The position numbers were made by a program, and so were the translations under genes. Below the pieces are notes generated by a model, which saw only the letters and a program-made list of their open reading frames with translations, was not told the DNA's origin and made no database searches. Below are positions 32,978 through 41,392 of a DNA stretch of 64,000 nucleotides, in pieces. The DNA is from Actinomadura pelletieri DSM 43383 (GTDB lineage: Bacteria; Actinomycetota; Actinomycetes; Streptosporangiales; Streptosporangiaceae). The stretch spans positions 682,001 to 746,000 of the forward strand of contig NZ_RBWU01000002.1 in the NCBI RefSeq assembly GCF_003634705.1, written 5' to 3'. How positions within the stretch are numbered: position 1 is the stretch's first letter; the number at the start of each line of letters is the position of its first letter.

Positions 32978-34269
32978 AGATCGGTATCGGGTCGGCCACG
33001 GCCTGCGCGGCCGTCCTCGCGGGCGCCCTGCTGAGCGGGTGTTCGGGAGACGACGGTGGGGTCTCCGCCGACGGCACCGTGCGCATCGTCTTCTGGCACG
33101 GCCAGACGCAGATCGCCCAGAAGGCCCTGGACGAGCTGGTGGCGGAGTTCAACCGCACCCATCCCAAGATCAAGGTGGAGAGCCAGAGCGGCGGGTCCAC
33201 CGCCGACCAGCTCCTGCCGAAGGTCACCGCCGCCCTGGTCTCGGGCAGTTATCCCGACATCAGCTACATCTACGGTTCCGACCTGGCCAGCATCGCCCGT
33301 AACCGGAAGGTCGCCGACCTGACCTCCGCCGTCCAGGCGCCGGGGGTCGACTGGAACGACTTCTGGCCCGCGGCCCGGTCAGCGGCCACCGTCGACGGAC
33401 GGGTGCGGGCCATCCCCGCGCTGACCGACAACCTCGCCGTCATCTACAACAAGAAGCTCTTCGCCGAACGGAACGTGGCACCGCCCAAGCCGGGTTGGAG
33501 CTGGGACGACTTCCGGGCCACCGCCAAGGCGTTGACCGACCCGTCCAAGGGCACGCTCGGAACGGCGTGGCCGATCGCCGACGGCGAGGACGTGACATGG
33601 CGGCTGTGGCCGCTGGTCTGGCAGCAGGGCGGCGACATCGTGACGCCCGACCGCCGCAGATCCCGGTTCGCCGGCCCCGAGGGGGTGCGCGGGCTCACGG
33701 TCTGGCGGGACATGGCCGTGACCGACAAGTCGGTCTATCTCGACCAGGACTCGGCCGGCGCGCGGATGGGCCAGCTGTTCAACAACGGAAAGATGGGGAT
33801 GTTCATCGCCGGTCCGTGGGCGCTCGCCGACATCGGACCCGCGGGGGTCGACTACGCGGTGGCGCCGCTCCCCGGGTTCAACGGAGACAACACCACGATC
33901 GGCGGCCCGGACAACTGGGTGGTCATGGACAAGGGGTCCAAGCGCCGGAAGGCGGCCACCGAATTCCTGCTCTGGCTGACGCGCCCGGCGCAGGACCTGC
34001 GCTGGGACCTGGCGACCGGTCAACTGCCGCTGCGTGCGAGCGCGTCCCGCCACCCGAGCTACGCGACCTACAAAGCCCGGTGGAAGCTCGACGTCTGGAT
34101 CGACAACCTGCCCAAGATGCGCACCCGTCCGACGCTGCGCGCCTACCCCAAGCTGTCCCAGGCCGTACAGGAGGCCATCGCGGCCGTCCTGCTGGGCAAG
34201 ATGCAGCCGGGGCCGGCACTGGATCGGGCCGCGAAGGCGGCCGACTCGGCGCTCGCCACGGAGGAGTGA
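32974..34269 (+). CDS. Sugar ABC transporter substrate-binding lipoprotein
   Basis: A 431-residue family-1 extracellular solute-binding protein. The lipobox LLSGC puts the acylated Cys at 23. The body shows VRIVFWHGQTQIAQKALDELVAEFNRTHP, ALTDNLAVIYNKKLF, GKMGMFIAGPWALADIG and GGPDNWVVM, typical of oligosaccharide binders. It overlaps the GH4 gene by ATGA and is followed by two permease genes, so it delivers the substrate of the GH4 enzyme. Confidence 0.95.
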   Translation: MKIGIGSATACAAVLAGALLSGCSGDDGGVSADGTVRIVFWHGQTQIAQKALDELVAEFNRTHPKIKVESQSGGSTADQLLPKVTAALVSGSYPDISYIYGSDLASIARNRKVADLTSAVQAPGVDWNDFWPAARSAATVDGRVRAIPALTDNLAVIYNKKLFAERNVAPPKPGWSWDDFRATAKALTDPSKGTLGTAWPIADGEDVTWRLWPLVWQQGGDIVTPDRRRSRFAGPEGVRGLTVWRDMAVTDKSVYLDQDSAGARMGQLFNNGKMGMFIAGPWALADIGPAGVDYAVAPLPGFNGDNTTIGGPDNWVVMDKGSKRRKAATEFLLWLTRPAQDLRWDLATGQLPLRASASRHPSYATYKARWKLDVWIDNLPKMRTRPTLRAYPKLSQAVQEAIAAVLLGKMQPGPALDRAAKAADSALATEE

Positions 34270-34272
34270 CCG

Positions 34273-35163
34273 ATGGCCCGCCCCATGAGGAGGGCACTCG
34301 GCGAGACCCCGGCCGCCTGGGCCTTCGTGCTTCCGGCGACACTGCTCATCCTCGGCCTCAGCCTGCTGCCGATGGTCTGGTCGCTGCTGCTCTCGTTCAC
34401 CGACTCCGACCTGGTGACCTCCGGCCGCTGGGTGGGGATGGACAACTACGAGCGGTTGCTGGACGATCCGGCCTTCCGCCAGTCGACCCGTAACACGCTG
34501 ATCTTCACCGCGCTGTACGTCCCGGGCAGCGCGGGCCTCGGTCTGCTGATCGCGATGGCGCTGAACCGGCCGCGCACCAGACTGATCGGCATCTACCGGA
34601 CCTGCGTGATCGTGCCGTTCGTCGTGTCACCGGCCGCGACCGGGGTGCTGTTCGCCTTCATCTGCGACGCCCGGTTCGGCGTGGCCAACCGGATCCTGTC
34701 GGCGTTCGGAATCCCCCGCCAGGGCTTCCTCGAAGATCCCAACACCGCGCTCTACACATTGACCGGGATCGGGCTGTGGGGCGGTACCGGCTTCTGCGTG
34801 ATCATCTTCCTGGCCGCGCTCCAGGACATCCCGCCGAGCCTGGTGGAGGCCGCGCGGATCGACGGCGCGGGCCGGTGGAACATCTTCCGCCATGTCACGC
34901 TGCCGAGCGTGCGGCCGGTCGCCACCTTCGTGGTGATCTGGCAGAGCCTGGTCGCCATGCAGCTGTTCGACCTGGTCTACGCGACCACCCGGGGCGGGCC
35001 GCTGGGCTCCACGTCCGTCGTCGTCTACTTCATCTACAACCAGGCGTTCAAGGTGTTCGACGCGGGCTACGGCGCGGCCGCCGCCTACGTCCTCGCCGTG
35101 GTCCTGCTGGGCCTCGGCGGCATCCGGTACCTGCTCATGCGCGCTCGGCGGAGGTACGCGTGA
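34273..35163 (+). CDS. Sugar ABC transporter permease 1 (MalF/UgpA-like)
   Basis: A 296-residue inner-membrane protein with six hydrophobic segments, starting AWAFVLPATLLILGLSLLPMVWSLLLSF. The EAA loop that contacts the ATPase is SLVEAARIDGAGRWNIFRHVTLP near residues 190-211. It directly follows the binding-protein gene and overlaps the second permease by GTGA. No ATPase gene is present, so a shared MsiK/MsmX-type ATPase encoded elsewhere must power it. Confidence 0.95.
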   Translation: MARPMRRALGETPAAWAFVLPATLLILGLSLLPMVWSLLLSFTDSDLVTSGRWVGMDNYERLLDDPAFRQSTRNTLIFTALYVPGSAGLGLLIAMALNRPRTRLIGIYRTCVIVPFVVSPAATGVLFAFICDARFGVANRILSAFGIPRQGFLEDPNTALYTLTGIGLWGGTGFCVIIFLAALQDIPPSLVEAARIDGAGRWNIFRHVTLPSVRPVATFVVIWQSLVAMQLFDLVYATTRGGPLGSTSVVVYFIYNQAFKVFDAGYGAAAAYVLAVVLLGLGGIRYLLMRARRRYA

Positions 35164-36041
35164 AAACTGCCGAAGAAGCGCGCTCCGGGACGTCGTCCTC
35201 CCGGACGGTGGCGGCACCGTCCCGTCCCCGGCGCCGGATCGACTGGTCGCACGTCGGGCTGGCGCCGCTGGCCCTGCTGTTCGTGCTGCCGCTCATCTGG
35301 GAGGTGCTGGCGTCGGTCATGGCCGACGCGCAGATCAACAAGTTCCCGCCCGCGGTGGTGCCCGACGGGATCCATCTGGACGGCTACCGCTACGTCTTCA
35401 CCAACACCGACTTCCCGCGCTGGTTCCTCAACTCGGTGCTGGTCTCGCTGGTGAGCGTGGCCTCCAACCTCGTGCTGTGCTCGCTGGCGGCCTACGGGTT
35501 CGCGCGGCTGCGGTTCCGCGGCTCCGGTGTGCTGTTCGGGCTGCTGGTCGCGACGATCGTCATCCCGTTCCAGCTCACGATGATCCCGACCTTCATCCTG
35601 ATGAAGAACCTCGGCCTGGCCGACTCGCTGGGCGCGCTGATCCTGCCCAACCTGGTCTCGGTGTTCGGCGTCTACCTGCTGCGGCAGTTCTTCGTCGCGC
35701 TGCCCCGCGACATCGAGGAGGCCGCGATCATCGACGGCTGCAGCCGCCTCCAGGTCCTGGTCAGGATCGTGCTGCCGCTGGCCAGACCGGCGCTGGCGAC
35801 CCTGGCCGCGTTGACGTTCCTCACGTCCTGGAACGATCTCACCTGGCCGCTCATCGCCATCTCCAGCGACGACAACTACACCCTGCAACTCGGGCTGACG
35901 ACCTTCGCCGGGCAGCACCACACGATCTGGTCGGCGGTGATGGCCGGCAACGTCATCACCACGCTGCCCGTCCTGGTCGTGTTCCTGCTCACCCAGCGCA
36001 CCTTCATCCAGTCGCTCACCTCGACCGCCGTCAAGGGATAG
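35160..36041 (+). CDS. Sugar ABC transporter permease 2 (MalG/UgpE-like)
   Basis: A 293-residue permease with six membrane segments after a 35-residue basic tail. The EAA loop reads DIEEAAIIDGCSRLQVLVRIVLP near residue 187, and the ending LTQRTFIQSLTSTAVKG is typical of MalG-like proteins. The GTG start overlaps the stop of permease 1. It pairs with permease 1 to form the channel of the oligosaccharide importer. Confidence 0.95.
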   Translation: MKTAEEARSGTSSSRTVAAPSRPRRRIDWSHVGLAPLALLFVLPLIWEVLASVMADAQINKFPPAVVPDGIHLDGYRYVFTNTDFPRWFLNSVLVSLVSVASNLVLCSLAAYGFARLRFRGSGVLFGLLVATIVIPFQLTMIPTFILMKNLGLADSLGALILPNLVSVFGVYLLRQFFVALPRDIEEAAIIDGCSRLQVLVRIVLPLARPALATLAALTFLTSWNDLTWPLIAISSDDNYTLQLGLTTFAGQHHTIWSAVMAGNVITTLPVLVVFLLTQRTFIQSLTSTAVKG

Positions 36042-36080
36042 CGCGGCGCCCGGCGTTCGCGCGACGAAGGGAACTCGACG

Positions 36081-37154
36081 ATGCTGCCGGAAATCCAGAC
36101 GCCCGCGCTGATCGTGGACCTGGACAGGGCCCAGGCCAACATCGACGCGATGGCGCGGCTCGCGGAGGCCGGCGGGACCCGGCTGCGCCCGCACATCAAG
36201 AGCCACAAGATGCCGTACCTGGCCGGGCTCCAGCTCGCGGCCGGGGCCTCCGGGCTCACCTGCGCCACGCTCGACGAGGCCGAGGTGATGGCCGACGCCG
36301 GATGCGCCGACATCCTGCTGGCCTATCCGGTCTGGGGCGCGCACAACCTCGCCCGGCTGCGGCGGCTGCGGGAGCGCGTCCGGCTGCGGGTGAGCCTCGA
36401 CTCGGCCGAGGTCGCCGCCGGCGTGGGCGCCGTCGCCGGACCGGAGCCGGTGGAGGTCCTGGTCGAGGTCGACTCGGGGCTCGGACGGCTGGGCCGTCCG
36501 CCCGGCCGGCGGTCGGCCGAACTGGTCGCGGACATCGACCGGGTCCCGGGGGTGACGGTCGTCGGGCTGTGCAGTCACGCCGGTCACTCCTACCGGGCCC
36601 GGTCGGCCGCCGAGCTGCGCGAGATCGCCGAACGCGAGGTCGCCGAGCTGGCCGAGACGGTCCGGCTCTGCGGCGGCGACCTGGAGATCAGCCTCGGCGC
36701 GACCCCCACCGCCCGGTGGGAGGCGGCCGCCGCGGAGGTCGCCGAGATCCGTCCCGGAACGTACGTTCTGAACGACACGACGATGGCCGGGCTCGGCGTC
36801 GCCACGCACGACACCTGCGCCGCCCGGGTGCTGGCGACGGTCGTGGCCACCCCTGTTCCGGGACGGTTCGTCGTGGACGCGGGCACCAAGGCACTGGCGG
36901 CGGACGGCTCACCGGGCACGATCGGCGTCGTCGGCCGTCCCGGGCTCCACCTCGACATGCTCTACGAGGAGCACGGCGTCGGCCACGGCCCGGAGACCGG
37001 CGGCCCCGCCATCGGCGACCGGATCGAGCTGATCCCGAACCATGTGTGCCCGGTCGGCAACCTGTTCGACCTCGCGTTCGGGGTCCGCGGCGGCCGGGTC
37101 GAACGCGAACTGGAGATCACGGCGAAGAGGAGGTCGGTCCGATGCGCGGACTGA
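36081..37154 (+). CDS. D-threonine aldolase / D-serine dehydratase-like PLP enzyme (DSD1 type)
   Basis: A 357-residue fold-type III enzyme: alanine-racemase-like barrel with the PLP lysine in RPHIKSHKMP (Lys40), EVDSGLGRLGRPPG, LCSHAGHSY and LGATPTARWE, then a C-terminal D-serine-dehydratase domain with zinc ligands His and Cys in IPNHVCPVGNLF near 320-322. The family acts on D-3-hydroxy-amino acids. Galactosaminate and glucosaminate are such compounds (2R, 3-hydroxy), so this is the logical deaminating or cleaving step of an amino-sugar-acid pathway (inference). It follows the permease genes after 39 bases and overlaps the next gene. Confidence 0.88.
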   Translation: MLPEIQTPALIVDLDRAQANIDAMARLAEAGGTRLRPHIKSHKMPYLAGLQLAAGASGLTCATLDEAEVMADAGCADILLAYPVWGAHNLARLRRLRERVRLRVSLDSAEVAAGVGAVAGPEPVEVLVEVDSGLGRLGRPPGRRSAELVADIDRVPGVTVVGLCSHAGHSYRARSAAELREIAEREVAELAETVRLCGGDLEISLGATPTARWEAAAAEVAEIRPGTYVLNDTTMAGLGVATHDTCAARVLATVVATPVPGRFVVDAGTKALAADGSPGTIGVVGRPGLHLDMLYEEHGVGHGPETGGPAIGDRIELIPNHVCPVGNLFDLAFGVRGGRVERELEITAKRRSVRCAD

Positions 37155-37894
37155 GGGACCGGGGAGTTCTGATCACGGGCGGCACCAGCGGCATCGGCCA
37201 CGCCACCGCCCGGCGGTTCCTGGACGAGGGAGCCCGTGTCTTCGTCTGCGGCTTGGAGGGCGTCCAGGAGACCCTCGACGAGTTCGACGGGGTCGGCGGC
37301 GTGCACTGCGACGTCTCCGACGAGGCGTCGGTCGAGCGGATGCTCGCGGCGGCGGGGGAGTTCCTCGGCGGTGTGGACATCCTGATCAACAACGCCGGCA
37401 TCGCCCACCGCGAGCCGTTCCTGGACATCGCCACCGACCGCTGGGACACCGTGCTCGCGGTCAATCTGCGCGGAATGTTCCTCGTCGCCCAGCGCGTCGC
37501 GGCCTCGATGCGCTCCGCCGGCACCCGCGGCGCCATCGTCAACATGGCCTCGACCAACGCCCTCGGCGGTGAGGCGGGCTACGCCCACTACAACGCCAGC
37601 AAGGCCGGTGTTCTGCTGCTGACCAAGACGATGGCGGTCGAACTGGGACCCCACGGAATTCGCGTCAACGCCCTCTGTCCCGGCTATATCCGCACGCCCC
37701 TCAACGCCGCCATCGAGGCCGAAAGCGGCGACCCGGATTACGTCGCCGCCTACGAACGCGAACACATTCCGCTGGGCCGCGCCGGTCATCCCGACGAGGT
37801 CGCCGCCGCTTACGCGTTCCTCGCCTCCGAGGACGCTTCTTTCATCAACGGCGCCGAACTCGTCATAGATGGTGGCCAACTCGCCATCATGTAG
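37142..37894 (+). CDS. SDR-family dehydrogenase, sugar dehydrogenase type
   Basis: A 250-residue classical short-chain dehydrogenase. NAD(P) site LITGGTSGIGHATA near residue 10, NNAG, catalytic Ser in NMASTNALGGEAGY, YNASK pair, and the C-terminal ASFINGAELVIDGG. Close relatives oxidise sugars such as glucose or galactose at C1 or reduce keto acids. It overlaps the PLP enzyme gene by 13 bases and is last in the operon, before a strong terminator. Oxidation of galactosamine to its lactone is the role suggested by the SMP-30 lactonase in the cluster. Confidence 0.9.
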   Translation: MRGLRDRGVLITGGTSGIGHATARRFLDEGARVFVCGLEGVQETLDEFDGVGGVHCDVSDEASVERMLAAAGEFLGGVDILINNAGIAHREPFLDIATDRWDTVLAVNLRGMFLVAQRVAASMRSAGTRGAIVNMASTNALGGEAGYAHYNASKAGVLLLTKTMAVELGPHGIRVNALCPGYIRTPLNAAIEAESGDPDYVAAYEREHIPLGRAGHPDEVAAAYAFLASEDASFINGAELVIDGGQLAIM

Positions 37895-37990
37895 GCGGAC
37901 CGAGGGAGCACGAATCCCTCGGTCTCGTCCTGCCAAGTGGAGCGGCATCATCTGAGACTCTTGGCCCTTGTGTGATTCGCGGCGTCCCGC

Positions 37991-38025
37991 GTCGGGGGTG
38001 CCGGGCGAAACCCGGCACCCCCGAC
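37991..38025. terminator. Strong bidirectional hairpin terminator
   Basis: A perfect 15-base stem (GTCGGGGGTGCCGGG with its complement) closes a CGAAA loop, between two convergent transcription units. A TTTT run follows on the right. It should end both the sugar operon and the GH114 gene. Confidence 0.85.
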
Positions 38026-38036
38026 CGGCCAGGGTT

Positions 38037-39053
38037 TTACGGCTTACACTGCTTGCGGAACGCGGACGTCGGGGGCTCGTCCTTGATGATTCCGTCGAAA
38101 TCGCGGCTCACATGCGCTTGGCACGCCCTCCTGTCCGTTCGTTGGTTCACCGTGTAGTCCACGGCGAAGACGGCTTTGCCCGCGGCGATGAAGGGAGAGA
38201 GGTTGTCGCACTGATCGAGCGAAACGCATTCCTCGGGGAGTGCCCAGTCGAAGGCCTGCACGAGTTCCGGGAACCGCGTGCGGTCGCTGAGGTCGTGACC
38301 GTTCTTGAGTCCCACCGACAGCCCCAGCGCGTGCGCCTGCCTGGCCACTTCGAGGTACCAGTCGATCTGGTCGTCATCGGTCATCTCCCAGCCCGGAGCG
38401 TTTCCGGAGCTGGGGCCCATGTCGTTCTGGTCGGGCTCGACGCCATCGCAGCCGAGGCGCTTGGCGAGCGCGAAACGCGCCCAGATCAGATGGGCGAACC
38501 TGGGCCAGGACTGCCGTCGAATGTCGAGGTAGCGCTCTCCCGGCCACTGCCCGTCATTGGTGTGCCACCCGATGACCGAGCCCGGCTCCGGAGGTGACGG
38601 ATTGTCGGGGATGTCATTCAGATTCGCCTTGTAGCCGGGGAACAGATGCCGGTCGGCACGGTTCTCGTCGTGCTCATAGGCGCCGGAGTCGAGGTAACAG
38701 ATGACCTTGGCTCCCCTGCGGTGGAGCTCGTCGACTTTGCCCGCGAGGGCCCCCTCTTCGACCTGGATCCGAGGAAGTTCCGGGTGCCCCGGATACTCCA
38801 GATAGGAGTTGGGTCCGCCGTCCGCCAACTCCCAGAGGTCGAGGTCGTACATCGTCCGAGGTTGCGAGACATTGTACGGTTCGTCGATCTGCCAGTCCCA
38901 GTTCTTCGCCTCCCCGGGGCGCGGCTGCCACCATGCCGCCGACGAGGCTTTCGCGGTGCTTTTCGCCTGGACCGAACCGATGGTCCCGACCAGCAGAGCC
39001 AGGGCTGCCAGTACGGCACCGATCGTCCTGAGTCGTTTCCCTCTCGCTCTCAT
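38037..39053 (-). CDS. Secreted GH114 endo-alpha-1,4-polygalactosaminidase
   Basis: A 338-residue exported glycosidase. Signal peptide IGAVLAALALLVGTIGSVQA, then the GH114 barrel: WWQPRPGEAKNWDWQI, GAKVICYLDSGAYEH, RFALAKRLGCDGVEPDQND with the acidic pair near residue 206, GLSVGLKNG and LPEECVSLDQC. The family cuts alpha-1,4-linked polygalactosamine, as in fungal galactosaminogalactan or bacterial Pel polysaccharide. It lies next to a sugar-import operon and has the same IclR-type box 73 bases upstream of its start, so it probably makes the oligomers that operon imports. Confidence 0.93.
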   Translation of the reverse strand: MRARGKRLRTIGAVLAALALLVGTIGSVQAKSTAKASSAAWWQPRPGEAKNWDWQIDEPYNVSQPRTMYDLDLWELADGGPNSYLEYPGHPELPRIQVEEGALAGKVDELHRRGAKVICYLDSGAYEHDENRADRHLFPGYKANLNDIPDNPSPPEPGSVIGWHTNDGQWPGERYLDIRRQSWPRFAHLIWARFALAKRLGCDGVEPDQNDMGPSSGNAPGWEMTDDDQIDWYLEVARQAHALGLSVGLKNGHDLSDRTRFPELVQAFDWALPEECVSLDQCDNLSPFIAAGKAVFAVDYTVNQRTDRRACQAHVSRDFDGIIKDEPPTSAFRKQCKP

Positions 39054-39125
39054 GATCCCGATCGTCGGTCGCAGATCAAGGTGAGTCAATGGTTTTCCCG
39101 AAATTGGTCCGAAATACTGATTTGC

Positions 39126-39141
39126 ATTCGAAATATCGAAC
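39126..39141. promoter_or_regulatory. IclR box 3 (upstream of the GH114 gene)
   Basis: ATTCGA-AATA-TCGAAC matches boxes 1 and 2 in 15 of 16 arm-and-core positions (first base A for G). It stands 73 bases before the GH114 start, 10 kb from the IclR gene. No other function of this sequence is evident. Confidence 0.7.
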
Positions 39142-39169
39142 ACCCCTCTCGGCGGCCGACGCGGCGCGC

Positions 39170-40627
39170 TCAGCCGGTGCCGGTCGGAGCCGTCCGGCGG
39201 CGGCGCAGCGCACCAAGGAGGCCGTCGATCGCGAGGAAGGCGACCAGGGTGATTCCGAGCATCGGCACCGCCCACCCCACCAGCAGGACGGCGGGGACGC
39301 CGAGGAGAAGAAGGGGACGCGGAAGCCTCCGCCAGGCGCCGCGGGCCGGGGGACGTCCGACGGATGCGCGGCGGTCGGCGCGGACGGGGCGACGCCGCCA
39401 CCACGTCCGGTAGCCCCAGAAGATGACCCCGAGCAGGCCGAGCGCGGCGGTGCCCAGCAGGATCTGATTCGCCAGACCGAACAGCCGACCCATGTGGAAC
39501 TGGATGCCGAGCGAGGACAGCTTCGCGAGCCAGGGCGTCTCGGCCCAGGTCACGCGGTCGGTGACCCGCCCGGTGGAGGCGTCCACGGCGACCTTGTCCC
39601 GGCGCACCGGCCACCGGTTGTCGACCTGCGCGACGCTCCACACGCTACGGGCGTCCTCGGGCGTGCTGATCTCGACCGGGCCGTCCATTCCCGCCCGGCG
39701 CGCAGTCGCCAGCACCGTGTCGACGTCGGCGGCGGGGTCGGCCGTCCCGGACGGTGCGCCTCCGCCGCCGTGATGCCCGCCGCCACCGCCGGGGGCGGGC
39801 GCGGTTCCGGGCCGTGCGGTGTCGAGCTTGGGCGCGGTCGACCGAAGCTTCTCCTGGACCGTGTCGAACCGGGCCCCGGCATGGTCGGACCAGGTCAGGC
39901 CGGTCGCGCTCAGGAACAGCAGAACCGCGGCCAGCCATACGCCGGTCACGGCGTGCCTGCTCCGCGTGCGCCGCACGCCCTTCGCCGAGCGGTCGAACCG
40001 GAAGGCCCGGAGGGACGGGCCGCGGCCCCGGTAGTGGCGGCGGCGGCCCAGCCACATCACCGCCCCGGCGGTCACGATGACCCACAGCCAACTCGCGGCC
40101 GTCTCCGAGTACAGCCGCCCGGGGGTGCCGAGGTGCAGGCTGCGGTGCAGTTCGTCCAGCCAGGCGGTCATCGGCGTGCTGCCGGACCAGGTGGTGTGCA
40201 CGCCCAGTACGCGACCGGTGTAGGGGTCGACGTACACGGTGCGGTCCTTCTCGCCCAACCCCGGCACGGACAGGACCACCTGCGTCGAGGCGTCCGCCTC
40301 GGCCGGGGGGACGACGGTGGCGACGGTGCCGGGCTGCACCGCCATGGCCGCCCGGACCTGGTCGGCCAGCGGGAGGCGAGCCCCCGCCACCCGGTCGACG
40401 CGCAGTTCGTCGCTGTAGACGACGGCGTCGAACTGCGGGGTGAACGCGTAGGCCAGCCCGGTCAGGGCGGCCAAGGCCAGGAAGGGCGCGACGAACACGC
40501 CCGCGTAGAAGTGCAGCCGCCGCACCAGCGGCCACACCTCGCGCCGGGCGGAGCGGCGGGTCGTACCGGGAGGGGCGATCGGGGCGCGGTCCGGTTTCGT
40601 GGACGGCGAGTCTGACGTCGTTGACAT
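39170..40627 (-). CDS. PepSY-domain membrane protein (iron/copper-associated type)
   Basis: A 485-residue protein with four main membrane segments: RRLHFYAGVFVAPFLALAALTGLAYAF, SWLWVIVTAGAVMWLGRR, TGVWLAAVLLFLSATGLTW and QILLGTAALGLLGVIFWGYRTWWRR, plus a hydrophobic C-terminus. Two extracytoplasmic PepSY regions lie between them (VYVDPYTGRVLGVH; VAVDASTGRVTDRV). HxxxH pairs in LHFYAG, LHRSLHLG and IQFHMGRL suggest heme or metal binding. A GGGGGHHGGGG loop is unusual. Family members act in siderophore reduction or copper handling. Confidence 0.9.
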   Translation of the reverse strand: MSTTSDSPSTKPDRAPIAPPGTTRRSARREVWPLVRRLHFYAGVFVAPFLALAALTGLAYAFTPQFDAVVYSDELRVDRVAGARLPLADQVRAAMAVQPGTVATVVPPAEADASTQVVLSVPGLGEKDRTVYVDPYTGRVLGVHTTWSGSTPMTAWLDELHRSLHLGTPGRLYSETAASWLWVIVTAGAVMWLGRRRHYRGRGPSLRAFRFDRSAKGVRRTRSRHAVTGVWLAAVLLFLSATGLTWSDHAGARFDTVQEKLRSTAPKLDTARPGTAPAPGGGGGHHGGGGAPSGTADPAADVDTVLATARRAGMDGPVEISTPEDARSVWSVAQVDNRWPVRRDKVAVDASTGRVTDRVTWAETPWLAKLSSLGIQFHMGRLFGLANQILLGTAALGLLGVIFWGYRTWWRRRPVRADRRASVGRPPARGAWRRLPRPLLLLGVPAVLLVGWAVPMLGITLVAFLAIDGLLGALRRRRTAPTGTG

Positions 40628-40795
40628 ACGGGCTCCAAGGCATGGCGCCCAGCCGGTACGGCACGCGCCATGCGGCGGGAGCACCGCACCGACCGGAGAT
40701 CTTCGGGGGAAACGGGACCTCGTCCTCGGAGGACGGGATGCCGTGGCGTCGTCCGCTCGAGAACGGCGACGCCGATGCCCCGGAAGGCCCCGGTG

Positions 40796-41392
40796 TCAGC
40801 CGTGAGCGGCCATGCTCCCCGGAGGACCGCGCCTGACCATGGCGTAGCGGAGGATGACGGCGTCCACCGGCGCCTGGAGCCGGCGTCGCGCCCGTATCGG
40901 ACGGGCCGGGCCGTACACGGGCGCCGGCCGCAGCCGGGCGAACGCCCGCAGCGTCCAGCGGGCCAGCCGGCGCACCAGCGCGCACAGCCTGGCCTCGCCG
41001 CACTCCAGCCACCACGAGGTGACCAGCACCGCGACGGCGTGCATGAGCAGCATGGCGAGCCCGCCCGAGCCGTCGTGCGGCTCGGGCATCGGCATCGACA
41101 TCGCCGTGGACGCCTCGGCGGCGGGCACGGCCGCCGAATGGCCCGTGCCGGACTGCGACAGCGCGAAGTGCAGGACCGCCTGGGCCGCGGCGACCGTGGG
41201 CAGGATCGTCGCGATCGTCCTCTCCCGGCGGGTGGCCACGAGCGCCAGCGCGAGCATCACCAGGAAACCGATGCCGACCGCCGACCGGTCAAGCCGTCCA
41301 CCGGCCGCGACATGGCTGCCGGCCGCCAACACGGCACACGCGGCGGCGAAGCTCGCCGCCCGCACCCACCGCACCGGCGACCACAGATCCAT
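40796..41392 (-). CDS. Membrane protein linked to the PepSY gene, copper-associated type
   Basis: A 198-residue protein with four hydrophobic segments (AASFAAACAVLAAGSHVAAGG, AVGIGFLVMLALALVAT, TVAAAQAVLHFALSQSG, GLAMLLMHAVAVLVTSWWLECG). A Met/His loop AMSMPMPEPHDGSGG could bind copper. It precedes the PepSY gene on the same strand with a 168-base gap. Similar proteins neighbour copper-handling genes in actinomycetes, but this role is inferred. The ATG has no clear ribosome site. Confidence 0.7.
   Translation of the reverse strand: MDLWSPVRWVRAASFAAACAVLAAGSHVAAGGRLDRSAVGIGFLVMLALALVATRRERTIATILPTVAAAQAVLHFALSQSGTGHSAAVPAAEASTAMSMPMPEPHDGSGGLAMLLMHAVAVLVTSWWLECGEARLCALVRRLARWTLRAFARLRPAPVYGPARPIRARRRLQAPVDAVILRYAMVRRGPPGSMAAHG

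Noticed and set aside
35085..36809. 574-codon minus-strand frame opposite the permease and PLP enzyme genes
   Set aside because: His/Gln/Asp/Arg-rich low-complexity translation typical of the reverse frame of GC-rich genes.
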